Source of the DNA: UBA8524 sp964215915
Lineage (GTDB): Bacteria; Bacteroidota; Bacteroidia; UBA8524
Length of the DNA: 64,000 bases
Assembly (NCBI GenBank): GCA_964215915.1
Contig: CAXPEB010000047.1
Coordinates: forward strand, 77,326 to 141,325
Reading direction: 5' to 3'
Shown: positions 44,580 through 53,225 of the stretch, piece after piece
Position numbering within the stretch: the first letter of the stretch is position 1
Layout: each line of letters begins with the position of its first letter
Notes under the pieces: generated by a model
Seen by the model: only the letters and a program-made list of their open reading frames with translations
What the model was told of the DNA's origin: nothing
The model's database searches: none
Position numbers and translations under genes: made by a program

Positions 44580-46021
44580 AGGTACTGAAGAACTATATCG
44601 GTGGCGAATGGAAGGATGCCCTTAGCGGAGCCGTACTGAATAATCCCGAACCGGCCACCGGCCAGTTTTATTCCACCATCCCCGATTCTTCTTCCGAAGA
44701 CATAGAATTAGCGGTCAAAGCCGCTGAAACCGCCTTTCCGGCCTGGTCTGCCCTTCCGGCAGCAGAACGCGGCCATTACCTGATCGCTATTGCACAACGC
44801 ATCCAGGAAAGGTATGACGAGCTGGCCGAAGCGGAAAGCCGTGATAACGGGAAACCACTCTGGCTTGCCAAAAAGGTGGACATCCGCCGGGCTTATGAAA
44901 ATTTCGAGTTTTTCGGTACGGGCATTATGCATTTTGCTTCCGAGGCTCACCCCATGCACGACGGAATCAACTACACCCTCCGCAAACCGCTGGGTGTGGT
45001 AGGCTGCATCTCTCCCTGGAACCTACCCCTGTACCTCTTCACCTGGAAGATTGCGCCTGCCCTGGCTGCCGGAAATACCGTGGTAGCCAAACCTTCGGAA
45101 GTGACCCCCTATACGGCCTATCTCCTTTCCGAAATATGTATGGAAGCCGGATTGCCCGCCGGCGTTTTGAACATCGTACACGGCACCGGACCCCGGGCCG
45201 GCTCAGCTATTGTTTCGCATCCGCGCACCAAAGCCATTTCCTTCACCGGAAGTACCCGTGCCGGAAAAGAGATCGCCTCCATCGCCGCCCCCATGTTCAA
45301 GAAGCTTTCGCTGGAACTGGGAGGGAAAAACCCCAATATCATTTTTGCGGACTGTGACTTCGATAAGGCCTTGCATACCTCGGTGAGTAGTTCCTTCGCC
45401 AATCAGGGCCAGATCTGTCTATGCGGCAGCCGTATCTTCATACAAAGACCGGTGTATGAAAAGTTCCGGGATGCTTTTGTGGAGAAGGTAAAACGTATGA
45501 AAGTGGGAGATCCTATGGCGCCCGAAAGCAAACAAGGGGCTGTGGTATCGCAGATGCACTACGACAAGGTGTTATCCTACATTGCTCTGGCACAGGAAGA
45601 AGGCGGTCGCATACTCTGTGGCGGAGAAGCCCTTCACCCGGAAGGCCGTTGCGAAAAGGGCTGGTTTATCGCACCCACGGTTATTGAAAACCTGGCCTAC
45701 GATGCCCGTTGTAATATGGAAGAGATCTTCGGACCCGTGGTGACCCTCACCCCTTTCGATACGGAAGAAGAGGTACTAAAAATGGCTAATGCTACGGAAT
45801 ACGGCCTTTCCAGCACCATCTGGACCACCAACCTGAATACTGCCAACCGTATGGCGGAAGAGATCCGAGCCGGGATCGTATGGATCAACTGCTGGTTGAA
45901 ACGCGACCTGCGCACCCCCTTCGGCGGGGTGAAAAGTTCGGGTGTTGGCCGGGAAGGTGGATGGGAAGCCTTGCGCTTTTTTACGGAGCCTAAAAACGTG
46001 TGTATCGAATACGGTTCCTGA
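44576..46021 (+). CDS. Aldehyde dehydrogenase, muconic-semialdehyde type
   Basis: 481 residues. Catalytic residues: Cys281 in FANQGQICLCGSR, Glu247 in LSLELGGK, and Asn149 in SPWNLPLY. The end NCWLKRDLRTPFGGVKSSGVGREGG is the form seen in 2-aminomuconate and 2-hydroxymuconate semialdehyde dehydrogenases, so the likely substrate is a ring-cleavage semialdehyde, for example in tryptophan breakdown (kynurenine path). That would convert the aldehyde to a carboxylate with NAD+. Its start overlaps the small secreted-protein gene by 4 bp. No other degradation gene is near. Confidence 0.85.
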   Translation: MKVLKNYIGGEWKDALSGAVLNNPEPATGQFYSTIPDSSSEDIELAVKAAETAFPAWSALPAAERGHYLIAIAQRIQERYDELAEAESRDNGKPLWLAKKVDIRRAYENFEFFGTGIMHFASEAHPMHDGINYTLRKPLGVVGCISPWNLPLYLFTWKIAPALAAGNTVVAKPSEVTPYTAYLLSEICMEAGLPAGVLNIVHGTGPRAGSAIVSHPRTKAISFTGSTRAGKEIASIAAPMFKKLSLELGGKNPNIIFADCDFDKALHTSVSSSFANQGQICLCGSRIFIQRPVYEKFRDAFVEKVKRMKVGDPMAPESKQGAVVSQMHYDKVLSYIALAQEEGGRILCGGEALHPEGRCEKGWFIAPTVIENLAYDARCNMEEIFGPVVTLTPFDTEEEVLKMANATEYGLSSTIWTTNLNTANRMAEEIRAGIVWINCWLKRDLRTPFGGVKSSGVGREGGWEALRFFTEPKNVCIEYGS

Positions 46022-46110
46022 TATCCTGACGGGCTAACCTACCTGTTATTCCTTCGTATTCAAAGAATTAATTTGGCGCTTCCGATTCCGCTACCGAATT
46101 TTATCGACGT

Positions 46111-47109
46111 ATGAAAGCCTTCATCCCTGTGGCCGGCATCGGCAGCCGCCTGCGCCCTCATACCCACACACAACCCAAAGCATTGATTCCCGTTGCGGGC
46201 AAACCCATATTGGGGCATATTGTCGATGGGCTTATCCAGGAAGGTATTGATGAGATTGTCTTCATCATAGGCTACCTGGGCGATAAAATTGAAAGCTATG
46301 TCACCGGCGCTTATCCCAAACTGAAGTCACATTTTGTGATACAGACTACGGGGAAGGGCATCGCCCACGCTCTGTGGCTGGCAAGAGAATACCTGCCTGA
46401 AAAGGACGATATCCTGATTGTACTGGGGGATACTATCTGGGACGCAGAACTCCGCAAGGTGCTGCAGTCAGAACACTCCTCCCTGGGCGTGATGAAGGTA
46501 AGCGACCCACGCGATTTCGGGGTGGCTCAAACCGATCCTGACGGGTTCATCATAAACCTGGTTGAAAAGCCGCGTATCCCCAAAAGCAACCTGGCCCTTA
46601 TCGGAGTCTACTTCATCAAACATGCGGAGAAACTGCGGGAAGCCCTGGAATACAATATTGCCAACGAGGTAAAGACCAACAATGAGTTCCACCTCACCGA
46701 TGTACTGATGCGTATGATCGAGCAGGGAGAACGCATAAATACCTTTTCGGTCGAGGCCTGGTTCGATTGCGGAAAAAAGGAAATCCTGCTGGATACCAAC
46801 TCCACCTTGCTCAAGCGTCAGAAGCCGGAAATCATTGCCCCGAAAAAACTGAAAGACACCATCCTGATTCCCCCGGTGCATATCGCTCCGGATGCACGGA
46901 TCAGCAATTCGATCATCGGACCGGATGTATCCATCGGGGAAGGAGCCATCATCCATAACAGCATCATCCGAAAAAGCATTATCGGGCCGCATGCCCACCT
47001 GGAAAACACCTTGCTGAATGAGTCGCTGATAGGAAATGACGCCGTGCTTCGTGGCCTGGTTCAAAGCCTGAACCTGGGAGACAGCACAGAGATCGATTAT
47101 ACCCGATAA
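46111..47109 (+). CDS. Sugar nucleotidyltransferase with left-handed beta-helix
   Basis: 332 residues. The N-terminal nucleotidyltransferase domain shows GIGSRLRPHTHTQPKALIPV (signature G-x-G-x-R-x-x-P...KAL) and the metal site in ILIVLGDTIWDAE. The C-terminal 80 residues contain hexapeptide repeats (ISNSIIGPDVSIGEGAIIHN, IRKSIIGPHAHLEN) of a beta-helix. Such enzymes activate sugar-1-phosphates, most often with dTTP or UTP; the exact sugar is not clear. It is a single gene with an 89 bp gap after the dehydrogenase. Confidence 0.8.
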   Translation: MKAFIPVAGIGSRLRPHTHTQPKALIPVAGKPILGHIVDGLIQEGIDEIVFIIGYLGDKIESYVTGAYPKLKSHFVIQTTGKGIAHALWLAREYLPEKDDILIVLGDTIWDAELRKVLQSEHSSLGVMKVSDPRDFGVAQTDPDGFIINLVEKPRIPKSNLALIGVYFIKHAEKLREALEYNIANEVKTNNEFHLTDVLMRMIEQGERINTFSVEAWFDCGKKEILLDTNSTLLKRQKPEIIAPKKLKDTILIPPVHIAPDARISNSIIGPDVSIGEGAIIHNSIIRKSIIGPHAHLENTLLNESLIGNDAVLRGLVQSLNLGDSTEIDYTR

Positions 47110-47126
47110 GGATCTATTGAGGTTTG

Positions 47127-47627
47127 TTAGGGGTTTTCCCGGGAGATCTTTTTGTGTACCTCATTGAGTCCCATCAGGGCTGCTGACCCATACCAGGGTT
47201 TCAGCTCCATCACCAGTCTTCCGGCCTGAATGGCCGGGTCTGTCTCCGTCAGCTTGCGGGCCTCGTCTACGCTTTCCACGGCAAAGACATATATGCCCCG
47301 AACTTCCCCGGTATCCATAAAGGGACCTGCCAAAACCAGTTTGCCTTCTTCTGCAAGGCGGTTTATGTTATTCAAATGGGCCCGCTGAATTTCCGCGGCT
47401 TCCTCCGGCGACTGGCTCCGGTTCGGACCTGCTTTGAGAAAGGCCATCACATAACTGTGCATGCCGTATTGATCGGCTTCATATGCGGCGGCCATTGCCG
47501 AGTCATATCCGTTTGCAGTACTTTCTTCCTGAGGCGTTTCATTGGTTTCAGGAGCAGGGTTGCTGCAGGAGAGGATACCCACTAGCAGGAAGCCGGCTAA
47601 AAAAGGATTGATCTTACCGTTGTACAT
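47127..47627 (-). CDS. YciI-like lipoprotein
   Basis: 166 residues. Lipobox LVGILSC (Cys21). A Ser/Thr/Glu-rich linker is followed by a YciI-type ferredoxin-fold domain (YVMAFLKAGPNRSQSPEEAA, AHLNNINRLAEEGKLVLAGPF, GIYVFAVESVDEARKL). YciI domains have a conserved His-Asp pair: HLNNINR and the D of MDTGEVRG fit. Fusion to a lipid anchor places this in the envelope. Convergent with the nucleotidyltransferase (17 bp) and divergent from the nitronate monooxygenase gene. Confidence 0.75.
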   Translation of the reverse strand: MYNGKINPFLAGFLLVGILSCSNPAPETNETPQEESTANGYDSAMAAAYEADQYGMHSYVMAFLKAGPNRSQSPEEAAEIQRAHLNNINRLAEEGKLVLAGPFMDTGEVRGIYVFAVESVDEARKLTETDPAIQAGRLVMELKPWYGSAALMGLNEVHKKISRENP

Positions 47628-47716
47628 GTTCGTGTGAGAAATGATTGAACGGGGAATTTACAAAAGCCCCGTTATGCCGGAAGCGGAATTTGACAATCGG
47701 CCTTAAATTGCGGACC

Positions 47717-48679
47717 ATGGAAAACCGAGTCACTTCCCTGTTTGGTATTCAATACCCCATCATTCAAGCCGGTATGATCTGGTGCTCCGGCTGGAGGCTG
47801 GCTTCCGCCGCTGCCAATGCCGGTTGCCTGGGTCTTATCGGAGCCGGATCCATGTATCCGGAGGTCCTCCGGGAACATATCCGCAAGTGCAAGGCTGCTA
47901 CCGACAAAGCTTTTGGGGTGAATGTGCCACTGCTTTACCCGGATATCGATAAGGTTATGGAGATCATTGTGGAAGAAGGCGTGAAGGTGGTGTTCACTTC
48001 CGCTGGAAACCCCAAGACCTGGACAGGCTTCCTCAAAGAAAAGGGCATTATCGTAGTACATGTGGTCTCCAACACCAAATTTGCCCGTAAGGCAGAAGAA
48101 GCCGGAGTGGATGCCGTGGTAGCCGAAGGGTTCGAAGCGGGCGGACATAACGGACGGGAAGAAACCACAACGCTCTGCCTGATCCCGATGGTCAAAGAGG
48201 CCGTTACGGTCCCTGTGATCGCAGCCGGAGGCATCGGTTCCGGAAGAAGCATGCTAGCCGTAAGTGCGCTTGGCGCCGATGGCGTGCAGATTGGAAGCCG
48301 CTTTGCTGCCAGCACGGAATCTTCTGCCCACGACAATTTCAAAAATGCCATTGTGGAAGCCGGTGACGGCGGAACCCAGCTTACGCTGAAAGCATTGACC
48401 CCGGTGCGGCTCATCAAGAACAAATTTTTCCAGGAGGTTCAGGAAGCGGAAATGCGCGGTGCCGCGCCAGAAGAACTGAAACAGTTACTGGGGCGGGCCA
48501 GGGCTAAAAAAGGCATGTTCGAAGGCGATCTGGATGAAGGAGAGTTGGAAATAGGGCAGGTTTCGGGCAGCATCCACTCAATCAAAAACGTAGCGGAAAT
48601 TGTAGAAGAACTGGTTCTTGAATACAACCAGGCGCTAACAGAACTGAGGCCCCTTAACGGAGTCTGGCGGAGTAAATAA
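47717..48679 (+). CDS. Nitronate monooxygenase
   Basis: 320 residues from ATG 47717. An FMN-binding TIM barrel with the class features GIQYPIIQAGMIWCSGW near the N-terminus, AEGFEAGGHNGREETT (about residue 138) and AAGGIGSGRSMLAVSALGAD, then QIGSRFAAS for the phosphate site. It oxidises nitronates or related flavin substrates, using FMN. The physiological substrate in Bacteroidota is not known. It stands alone. Confidence 0.85.
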   Translation: MENRVTSLFGIQYPIIQAGMIWCSGWRLASAAANAGCLGLIGAGSMYPEVLREHIRKCKAATDKAFGVNVPLLYPDIDKVMEIIVEEGVKVVFTSAGNPKTWTGFLKEKGIIVVHVVSNTKFARKAEEAGVDAVVAEGFEAGGHNGREETTTLCLIPMVKEAVTVPVIAAGGIGSGRSMLAVSALGADGVQIGSRFAASTESSAHDNFKNAIVEAGDGGTQLTLKALTPVRLIKNKFFQEVQEAEMRGAAPEELKQLLGRARAKKGMFEGDLDEGELEIGQVSGSIHSIKNVAEIVEELVLEYNQALTELRPLNGVWRSK

Positions 48680-48769
48680 CTCCGTAGAATTTCACTATGT
48701 TTCCATACTAAATATCCCCGGATACCCGATAAGAATTATGTGCAGTCTGCTTCTATCGATTTGCTATTT

Positions 48770-49678
48770 ATGAACAGGTGGGTTAACAGGTACCGTAGTT
48801 TCTTCAGCTTATTGCTGCTGTTGCTGCTTTTTCCGGGGAAACCGGCTCTTGCTCAGAAAGAAAACCTGACTTTCGTTGACCGCACGGGTATCAAAGGGCT
48901 GCAACTGAGTTTCGGAACCCGGCAGTTGGCAAACTACCCGGAATGGAATCATGTTTTCCGGAAATTCGTTTCTGTCACTGAAATCCCCGACAGTGTAAGC
49001 TTCCAGCCCGCCCACAAAGATTTGCAAAAGACCCGGGCGGTGGTGCAGGTTCAAGTGGTCTACGCACCTTTCCGGTTCAGCCACCACACCCTGCTAAGAA
49101 ACTTCGAACTTAGTATGGGCCTCAATTACCGGCGTATGCACCACAAATACCTGGAAGAGAGACATAGCCCGGGAAACCCCAGCTACTACTACCAGGAACG
49201 GAACATTTACGACATGAACCTCAGCAATACCACCCTGTTCACCAAAGGGATTGTCAACTATCCCATAGCGGGTAGTCTTATGGGGTATGGAAGCATCGGT
49301 TTCGGGATGAACATAGCCGGGGCACTGGACATTGACCGCACTGAATACTCGTACAGGGTACTGGAAAGTCAGACTTCCCAGCATGGTACCTACTACCAAC
49401 TGAGCCAGGAATACTCCGATTCCCGGAAGGAGAACCTGTACAGTGCCCAGAGGGTCACGTATCAGACGGCAAGTCTGGGACTAAAGGTATACCTGACCTG
49501 CAGGCTGAACCTGAATTTGGAATACCAACTCGATTACTTCCGGTTCCGAAGCAACCATGCCGTTAAACTTTACCAGTTGCAGCATGGACTTCAGTTCGGA
49601 CTGCGGTTCAAATTCAATCCTCCCGAACCGCTAAGCGAGGAGGAAAAAAAGAAAGATGCGGATCGTCCCTTCTGGTAG
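48770..49678 (+). CDS. Predicted outer-membrane beta-barrel protein
   Basis: 302 residues from ATG 48770; GTG 48740 upstream is also in frame. Signal peptide with a leucine run (FFSLLLLLLLFPGKPALA). Barrel strands are suggested by RAVVQVQVVYAPFRF, YGSIGFGMNIAGALDI, ASLGLKVYLTCRLNLNLEYQLDYF and LQHGLQFGLRFKF. The C-terminus is lysine/glutamate-rich (SEEEKKKDADRPFW), which is unusual for the last strand of a barrel. Function unknown. Confidence 0.55.
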   Translation: MNRWVNRYRSFFSLLLLLLLFPGKPALAQKENLTFVDRTGIKGLQLSFGTRQLANYPEWNHVFRKFVSVTEIPDSVSFQPAHKDLQKTRAVVQVQVVYAPFRFSHHTLLRNFELSMGLNYRRMHHKYLEERHSPGNPSYYYQERNIYDMNLSNTTLFTKGIVNYPIAGSLMGYGSIGFGMNIAGALDIDRTEYSYRVLESQTSQHGTYYQLSQEYSDSRKENLYSAQRVTYQTASLGLKVYLTCRLNLNLEYQLDYFRFRSNHAVKLYQLQHGLQFGLRFKFNPPEPLSEEEKKKDADRPFW

Positions 49679-49718
49679 GCCTTCTGAAAATAGCCTATTT
49701 TCGCGGACTTAAACACAC

Positions 49719-50963
49719 GTGGAAGACCACACGATCCATACTTTCGCTAACGGACTCCGTTTGTACCACAAGCAGTTTGCTTCCCGGATCACCCATTGCG
49801 GTTTTGTGATGGATGCCGGATCGCGGGATGAAAGTCCGGAAGAAGTGGGCATGGCTCATTTTATCGAACACCTCTTCTTCAAAGGAACCACGCACCGCAA
49901 ATCCATCCATATCCTAAACCGCCTGGAAGACGTGGGAGGTGAGCTAAATGCCTACACGACCAAAGACAAGACCTGTGTTTATGCCTCCGTCAACTCCGAT
50001 TATTTCCCCCGGGCTGCGGAATTGCTGACGGATATCGTATTCTACTCGAACTTCCCGCCGAAGGAGATCGAAAAGGAACGCAATGTCATCCATGAAGAGA
50101 TTGACATGTACCTGGATTCACCGGAAGAGAATATCCTGGATCTGTTCCAGGAAAAGGCTTTCCGCGACCACCCGCTGGGATACAATATCCTGGGCAGCCA
50201 CGAAAGCCTGAACCGTTTTGATCAGCCCAGGATTCTTCAATTCTACCGTCGCTGGTACGTTCCGGAACATATGGTTTTTGTGTATAGCGGGCCAAAAAGC
50301 CTGAAGCAGGTAGTACGGATTCTGGAAAGACTACTGCAGCCCATACCTTCCGGTAACGGACATGCCGGAAAAAGGGTGCAGTTTGATGCACAGGCTTATT
50401 CCCGCTTCCAAGAAGAACTCAGCATGCCGCATATTCAGTCCTACCTGACCCTTGGCGGACTGGCTCCGAACCTGCACGACGAAGACCGCACGGCAATGGC
50501 CATGCTTACCAATATTCTGGGAGGGCCGGGACTCAACAGCCGGCTAAACCTGGCCATACGCGAACGTCATGGCTTTGCTTACGATGTGGAAGCCAGCTAC
50601 CAAAGCATGCAGGATATCGGGTTGTTTAACATCTATGTGGGAACCGATCGCAGGTACCTGCAAAAAACAATGGACCTGATTTACCGGGAGCTAAAGAATA
50701 TCCGCGAAAAACGCATTTCCCCCGCCCAGCTCAAGCGCTACAAGAATCAGCTGAAGGGGCAGATCCTGATGAGCGAAGAAAACCGAAGCGGCCTGGCCCT
50801 TTCTGCAGGAAAGATGCTGCTGGACCAACGCCCCATCGAAAGCCTGGAGGAAATATTCCGGCGTATCGATTCGATGGACGCCAACGGACTGCTCGCTGTT
50901 GCTAACCGGTATTTACAGCCTACCGACCTGAGTTTGCTGGTATTCCGGGGCCAGGCTTCCTGA
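49719..50963 (+). CDS. M16 family zinc peptidase
   Basis: 414 residues starting at GTG 49719. The inverted zinc-binding motif HxxEH is at residues 47-51 (AHFIEHLFFKGT), with the third ligand in ERNVIHEEIDMY (Glu126/127). The C-terminal M16_C domain carries NILGGPGLNSRLNLAIRERHGFAYDVEA. Family members act as processing peptidases in the periplasm or cytoplasm; no signal peptide is present here, so it is probably cytoplasmic. Length fits a single-chain bacterial M16B peptidase. Confidence 0.92.
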   Translation: MEDHTIHTFANGLRLYHKQFASRITHCGFVMDAGSRDESPEEVGMAHFIEHLFFKGTTHRKSIHILNRLEDVGGELNAYTTKDKTCVYASVNSDYFPRAAELLTDIVFYSNFPPKEIEKERNVIHEEIDMYLDSPEENILDLFQEKAFRDHPLGYNILGSHESLNRFDQPRILQFYRRWYVPEHMVFVYSGPKSLKQVVRILERLLQPIPSGNGHAGKRVQFDAQAYSRFQEELSMPHIQSYLTLGGLAPNLHDEDRTAMAMLTNILGGPGLNSRLNLAIRERHGFAYDVEASYQSMQDIGLFNIYVGTDRRYLQKTMDLIYRELKNIREKRISPAQLKRYKNQLKGQILMSEENRSGLALSAGKMLLDQRPIESLEEIFRRIDSMDANGLLAVANRYLQPTDLSLLVFRGQAS

Positions 50964-51039
50964 TCGGTTTGCATGAAGGCACCTGATTCACCGGTCGGAT
51001 ATCAGGCTTCTATCCCCCTACATTCCCTATCTTGCAAGC

Positions 51040-51684
51040 ATGGAATTTATTGATGAGAAAATCGAGGCTTATGCTGAGAACCATACCAGCCCGGAATCCG
51101 AAACCCTGCAGGAACTGAACCGGGAAACCTGGGCCAAGGTGATGATGCCGCGAATGCTTTCCGGGCATTTGCAGGGCCGCGTGCTGAGTATGATCTCCAA
51201 AATGATCCAACCCCGCGACATCCTGGAAATCGGAACCTATACCGGGTACAGCGCGCTTTGCCTGGCCGAGGGACTGGCAGACGGTGGTGTGCTCAACACC
51301 ATCGATATCAACGAAGAGCTGGAAGACATGGTGAAAGCCTATGTGCAGAAAGCCGGGTTGGAAGAAAGCATCAAGTTCCATATAGGCAATGCCATGGAGA
51401 TTATTCCGCAGCTGAGTTCCTGGTTTGACCTGGTATTTATCGATGCCGACAAAGAAAATTACAGCAACTATTACGACCTGGTGATTGAACGGATGAAACC
51501 CGGAGCCTATATCATTGCAGACAATGTGCTGTGGAGCGGGAAAGTTCTTGAGGGAAAACAGCTGGCGAATGACGCCGAAACCAGGGCCTTACACGAATTC
51601 AATGAAAAAGTCCATGCCGACCACCGGGTAGAGAATGTACTTCTCCCGATTCGGGATGGACTTATGATCATCAGAAAAAAGTAG
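51040..51684 (+). CDS. SAM-dependent O-methyltransferase, COMT-like
   Basis: 214 residues. SAM-binding motif ILEIGTYTGYSALCLAEGL at about residue 63, followed by LNTIDINEELEDM, and the catalytic metal site LVFIDADKENYSNYYD and IIADNVLWSGKV. The family (type 3) methylates catechols, caffeoyl-CoA and other small phenols; the substrate here is not known. TAG is the stop. It lies beside the short peptide gene at 51687, on the other strand. Confidence 0.88.
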   Translation: MEFIDEKIEAYAENHTSPESETLQELNRETWAKVMMPRMLSGHLQGRVLSMISKMIQPRDILEIGTYTGYSALCLAEGLADGGVLNTIDINEELEDMVKAYVQKAGLEESIKFHIGNAMEIIPQLSSWFDLVFIDADKENYSNYYDLVIERMKPGAYIIADNVLWSGKVLEGKQLANDAETRALHEFNEKVHADHRVENVLLPIRDGLMIIRKK

Positions 51685-51686
51685 AC

Positions 51687-51857
51687 TTAGTCTTCTTTCT
51701 TCTTATTCTTATACATTTTGTAACCGAGTGCGCCTCCGGCAGCCAGCAATACGCTGAGTCCACCATCAAGCGGAACAGGGTTGGTCGGGTTATTCGGTTG
51801 AGCGAGAGCCAGGGTTACGAATGCAAGAAAAAATACAAGTGTCAACAGACCTTTCAT
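51687..51857 (-). CDS. Short exported peptide with PID-CTERM-like sorting tail
   Basis: 56 residues. MKGLLTLVFFLAFVTLALAQ is a signal peptide. The mature end contains the short motif PLDGGLSVLLAAGGALGYKM followed by a lysine-rich tail (YKNKKKED). This layout, a Pro-(Ile/Leu)-Asp-Gly-Gly motif, a short hydrophobic segment and positive residues, is what is called PID-CTERM in Bacteroidota annotation, a predicted cell-envelope sorting signal. No sortase-like partner is seen in the window. It is convergent with the methyltransferase gene. Confidence 0.75.
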   Translation of the reverse strand: MKGLLTLVFFLAFVTLALAQPNNPTNPVPLDGGLSVLLAAGGALGYKMYKNKKKED

Positions 51858-51918
51858 AGATCAAACATAGAAAGGCCATTTCCCCTCTCACGGTGATTTT
51901 ATTTGAGCAGCGGTATTC

Positions 51919-52482
51919 TTATTTCAATGCACCGCGCAGCAGTTCCAAATATTCTCTTTGACTAATTTCAATCCCACCCATACTGGCCAAATGGGGGGTC
52001 AGAAACTGCATATCCAGAAGAGTGAAGTTGTGGTTTTTTAACCACTGAACCAGATAATAGAGCGCCACTTTGCTGGCATCTGTTTTCTTATGGAACATCG
52101 ACTCCCCGAAAAAGGCCCGTCCGATGGCTACTCCATACAGTCCCCCTACCAATTCCTCTCCCTGACGGCATTCCACGCTATGGGCCCAGCCCAGTTCATG
52201 CAGCTCAATATAAACCTGTTGTATTTCCTCGCTGATCCAGGTTTCTTCTCTTTCCGCGCATGCCCTGATCACGGCAGGGAAGTCTGTGTCCATACTAACC
52301 TGGAACTCCCTTCTGTCGATCCGTTTTTTCAGACTCTTACTCAGCTTGAATCCATCGAGAGGCAGGATACCCCGCTGGGTGGGCTCGTACCAGTAGATGG
52401 CATTGTCTTCTTCCGGATGAGCCATAGGAAAAACACCGCTGCGATATGCCTCCAGAACCATGGAGGGAGTAAGGAACCCCAT
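51919..52482 (-). CDS. aat: Leucyl/phenylalanyl-tRNA-protein transferase
   Basis: 187 residues from ATG 52482; the upstream gene ends only 12 bp away, which makes a longer start less likely. Motifs of the family are complete: GVFPMAHPEEDNAIYWYEP, HSVECRQGEELVGGLYGVAI, RAFFGESMFHKKTDASKVAL and LLDMQFLTPHLASMGGIE. The enzyme adds Leu or Phe to N-terminal Lys or Arg of proteins, marking them for ClpAP degradation. No ClpS or ClpA gene is adjacent. Confidence 0.92.
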   Translation of the reverse strand: MGFLTPSMVLEAYRSGVFPMAHPEEDNAIYWYEPTQRGILPLDGFKLSKSLKKRIDRREFQVSMDTDFPAVIRACAEREETWISEEIQQVYIELHELGWAHSVECRQGEELVGGLYGVAIGRAFFGESMFHKKTDASKVALYYLVQWLKNHNFTLLDMQFLTPHLASMGGIEISQREYLELLRGALK

Positions 52483-52493
52483 ACAGCCGCAAA

Positions 52494-53225
52494 TTAATTC
52501 AAAGGAAACTGCACCTTCAAGTCGATGTGCTGATTCCATCCTTTCTGGATCAGCAGAAAACGGCTTTCCACCTCTTCACTGTCGAGCGTGGCAGGAACGG
52601 CTTTCACCCGGTAATTGACGGTCCAGGTATCGCGAATGAACAACTGATACTGGAGGGCAAGACACCAATTTCCGGGCATGGTAACGCGCAAACCGGCGGA
52701 GCCGCTGAATGAGGCGTTGATCCTACCCCAGCCTCCCGGGTTGTAGTAAACTTCTTTGTAGAAATTGTCCTGGGGATTGAAACCCAGGTCAAACTTGGCG
52801 CCCCGAACCGCCAGCAGATGCGCCCCGATACCGATAAACGGAGCGACACGGGTATTGGTGGTGTATTCAAGCCTGATCCAGGGACCATGCAACAGCTGAT
52901 TCCGCTTCTGATACTTGAGTGTCGAAGGAGTCGGCTCCATGGTTTTCAGGTATTTCGGGTCGAGTTGATTGAGGTAAAAAAGGTACCCGAACTGTACCCC
53001 GACTACCCCTTTTTTGAACAGGGCACCGGTGGAGCCGTATTTACTGAAGCCGAATTGGGCTCCGCCAAGACCATTATAGATCAGGGTTCCCTTGTTCGAG
53101 TCAGTCATATTCCCGAACGTTTGCGCCGGCCCGGCCTGCACATCAAAATACCAATGATCCGCCACTTCCTGCGCAGAAACGGACAAGCTTCCTAAAATTC
53201 CTATCAGCAGCAGTTTAATCTTCAT
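52494..53225 (-). CDS. Predicted outer-membrane beta-barrel protein
   Basis: 243 residues with a signal peptide (MKIKLLLIGILGSLSVSAQ). Barrel-like strands include WYFDVQAGPAQTFG, GVVGVQFGYLFYL, WIRLEYTTNTRVAPFIGIGAH, INASFSGSAGLRVTM and NWCLALQYQLFIRD; the last one is HIDLKVQFPLN, as expected for a barrel. Possibly a porin-like or PorT-like protein. Its start overlaps the end of the PKD lipoprotein gene by 11 bp. Confidence 0.65.
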   Translation of the reverse strand: MKIKLLLIGILGSLSVSAQEVADHWYFDVQAGPAQTFGNMTDSNKGTLIYNGLGGAQFGFSKYGSTGALFKKGVVGVQFGYLFYLNQLDPKYLKTMEPTPSTLKYQKRNQLLHGPWIRLEYTTNTRVAPFIGIGAHLLAVRGAKFDLGFNPQDNFYKEVYYNPGGWGRINASFSGSAGLRVTMPGNWCLALQYQLFIRDTWTVNYRVKAVPATLDSEEVESRFLLIQKGWNQHIDLKVQFPLN

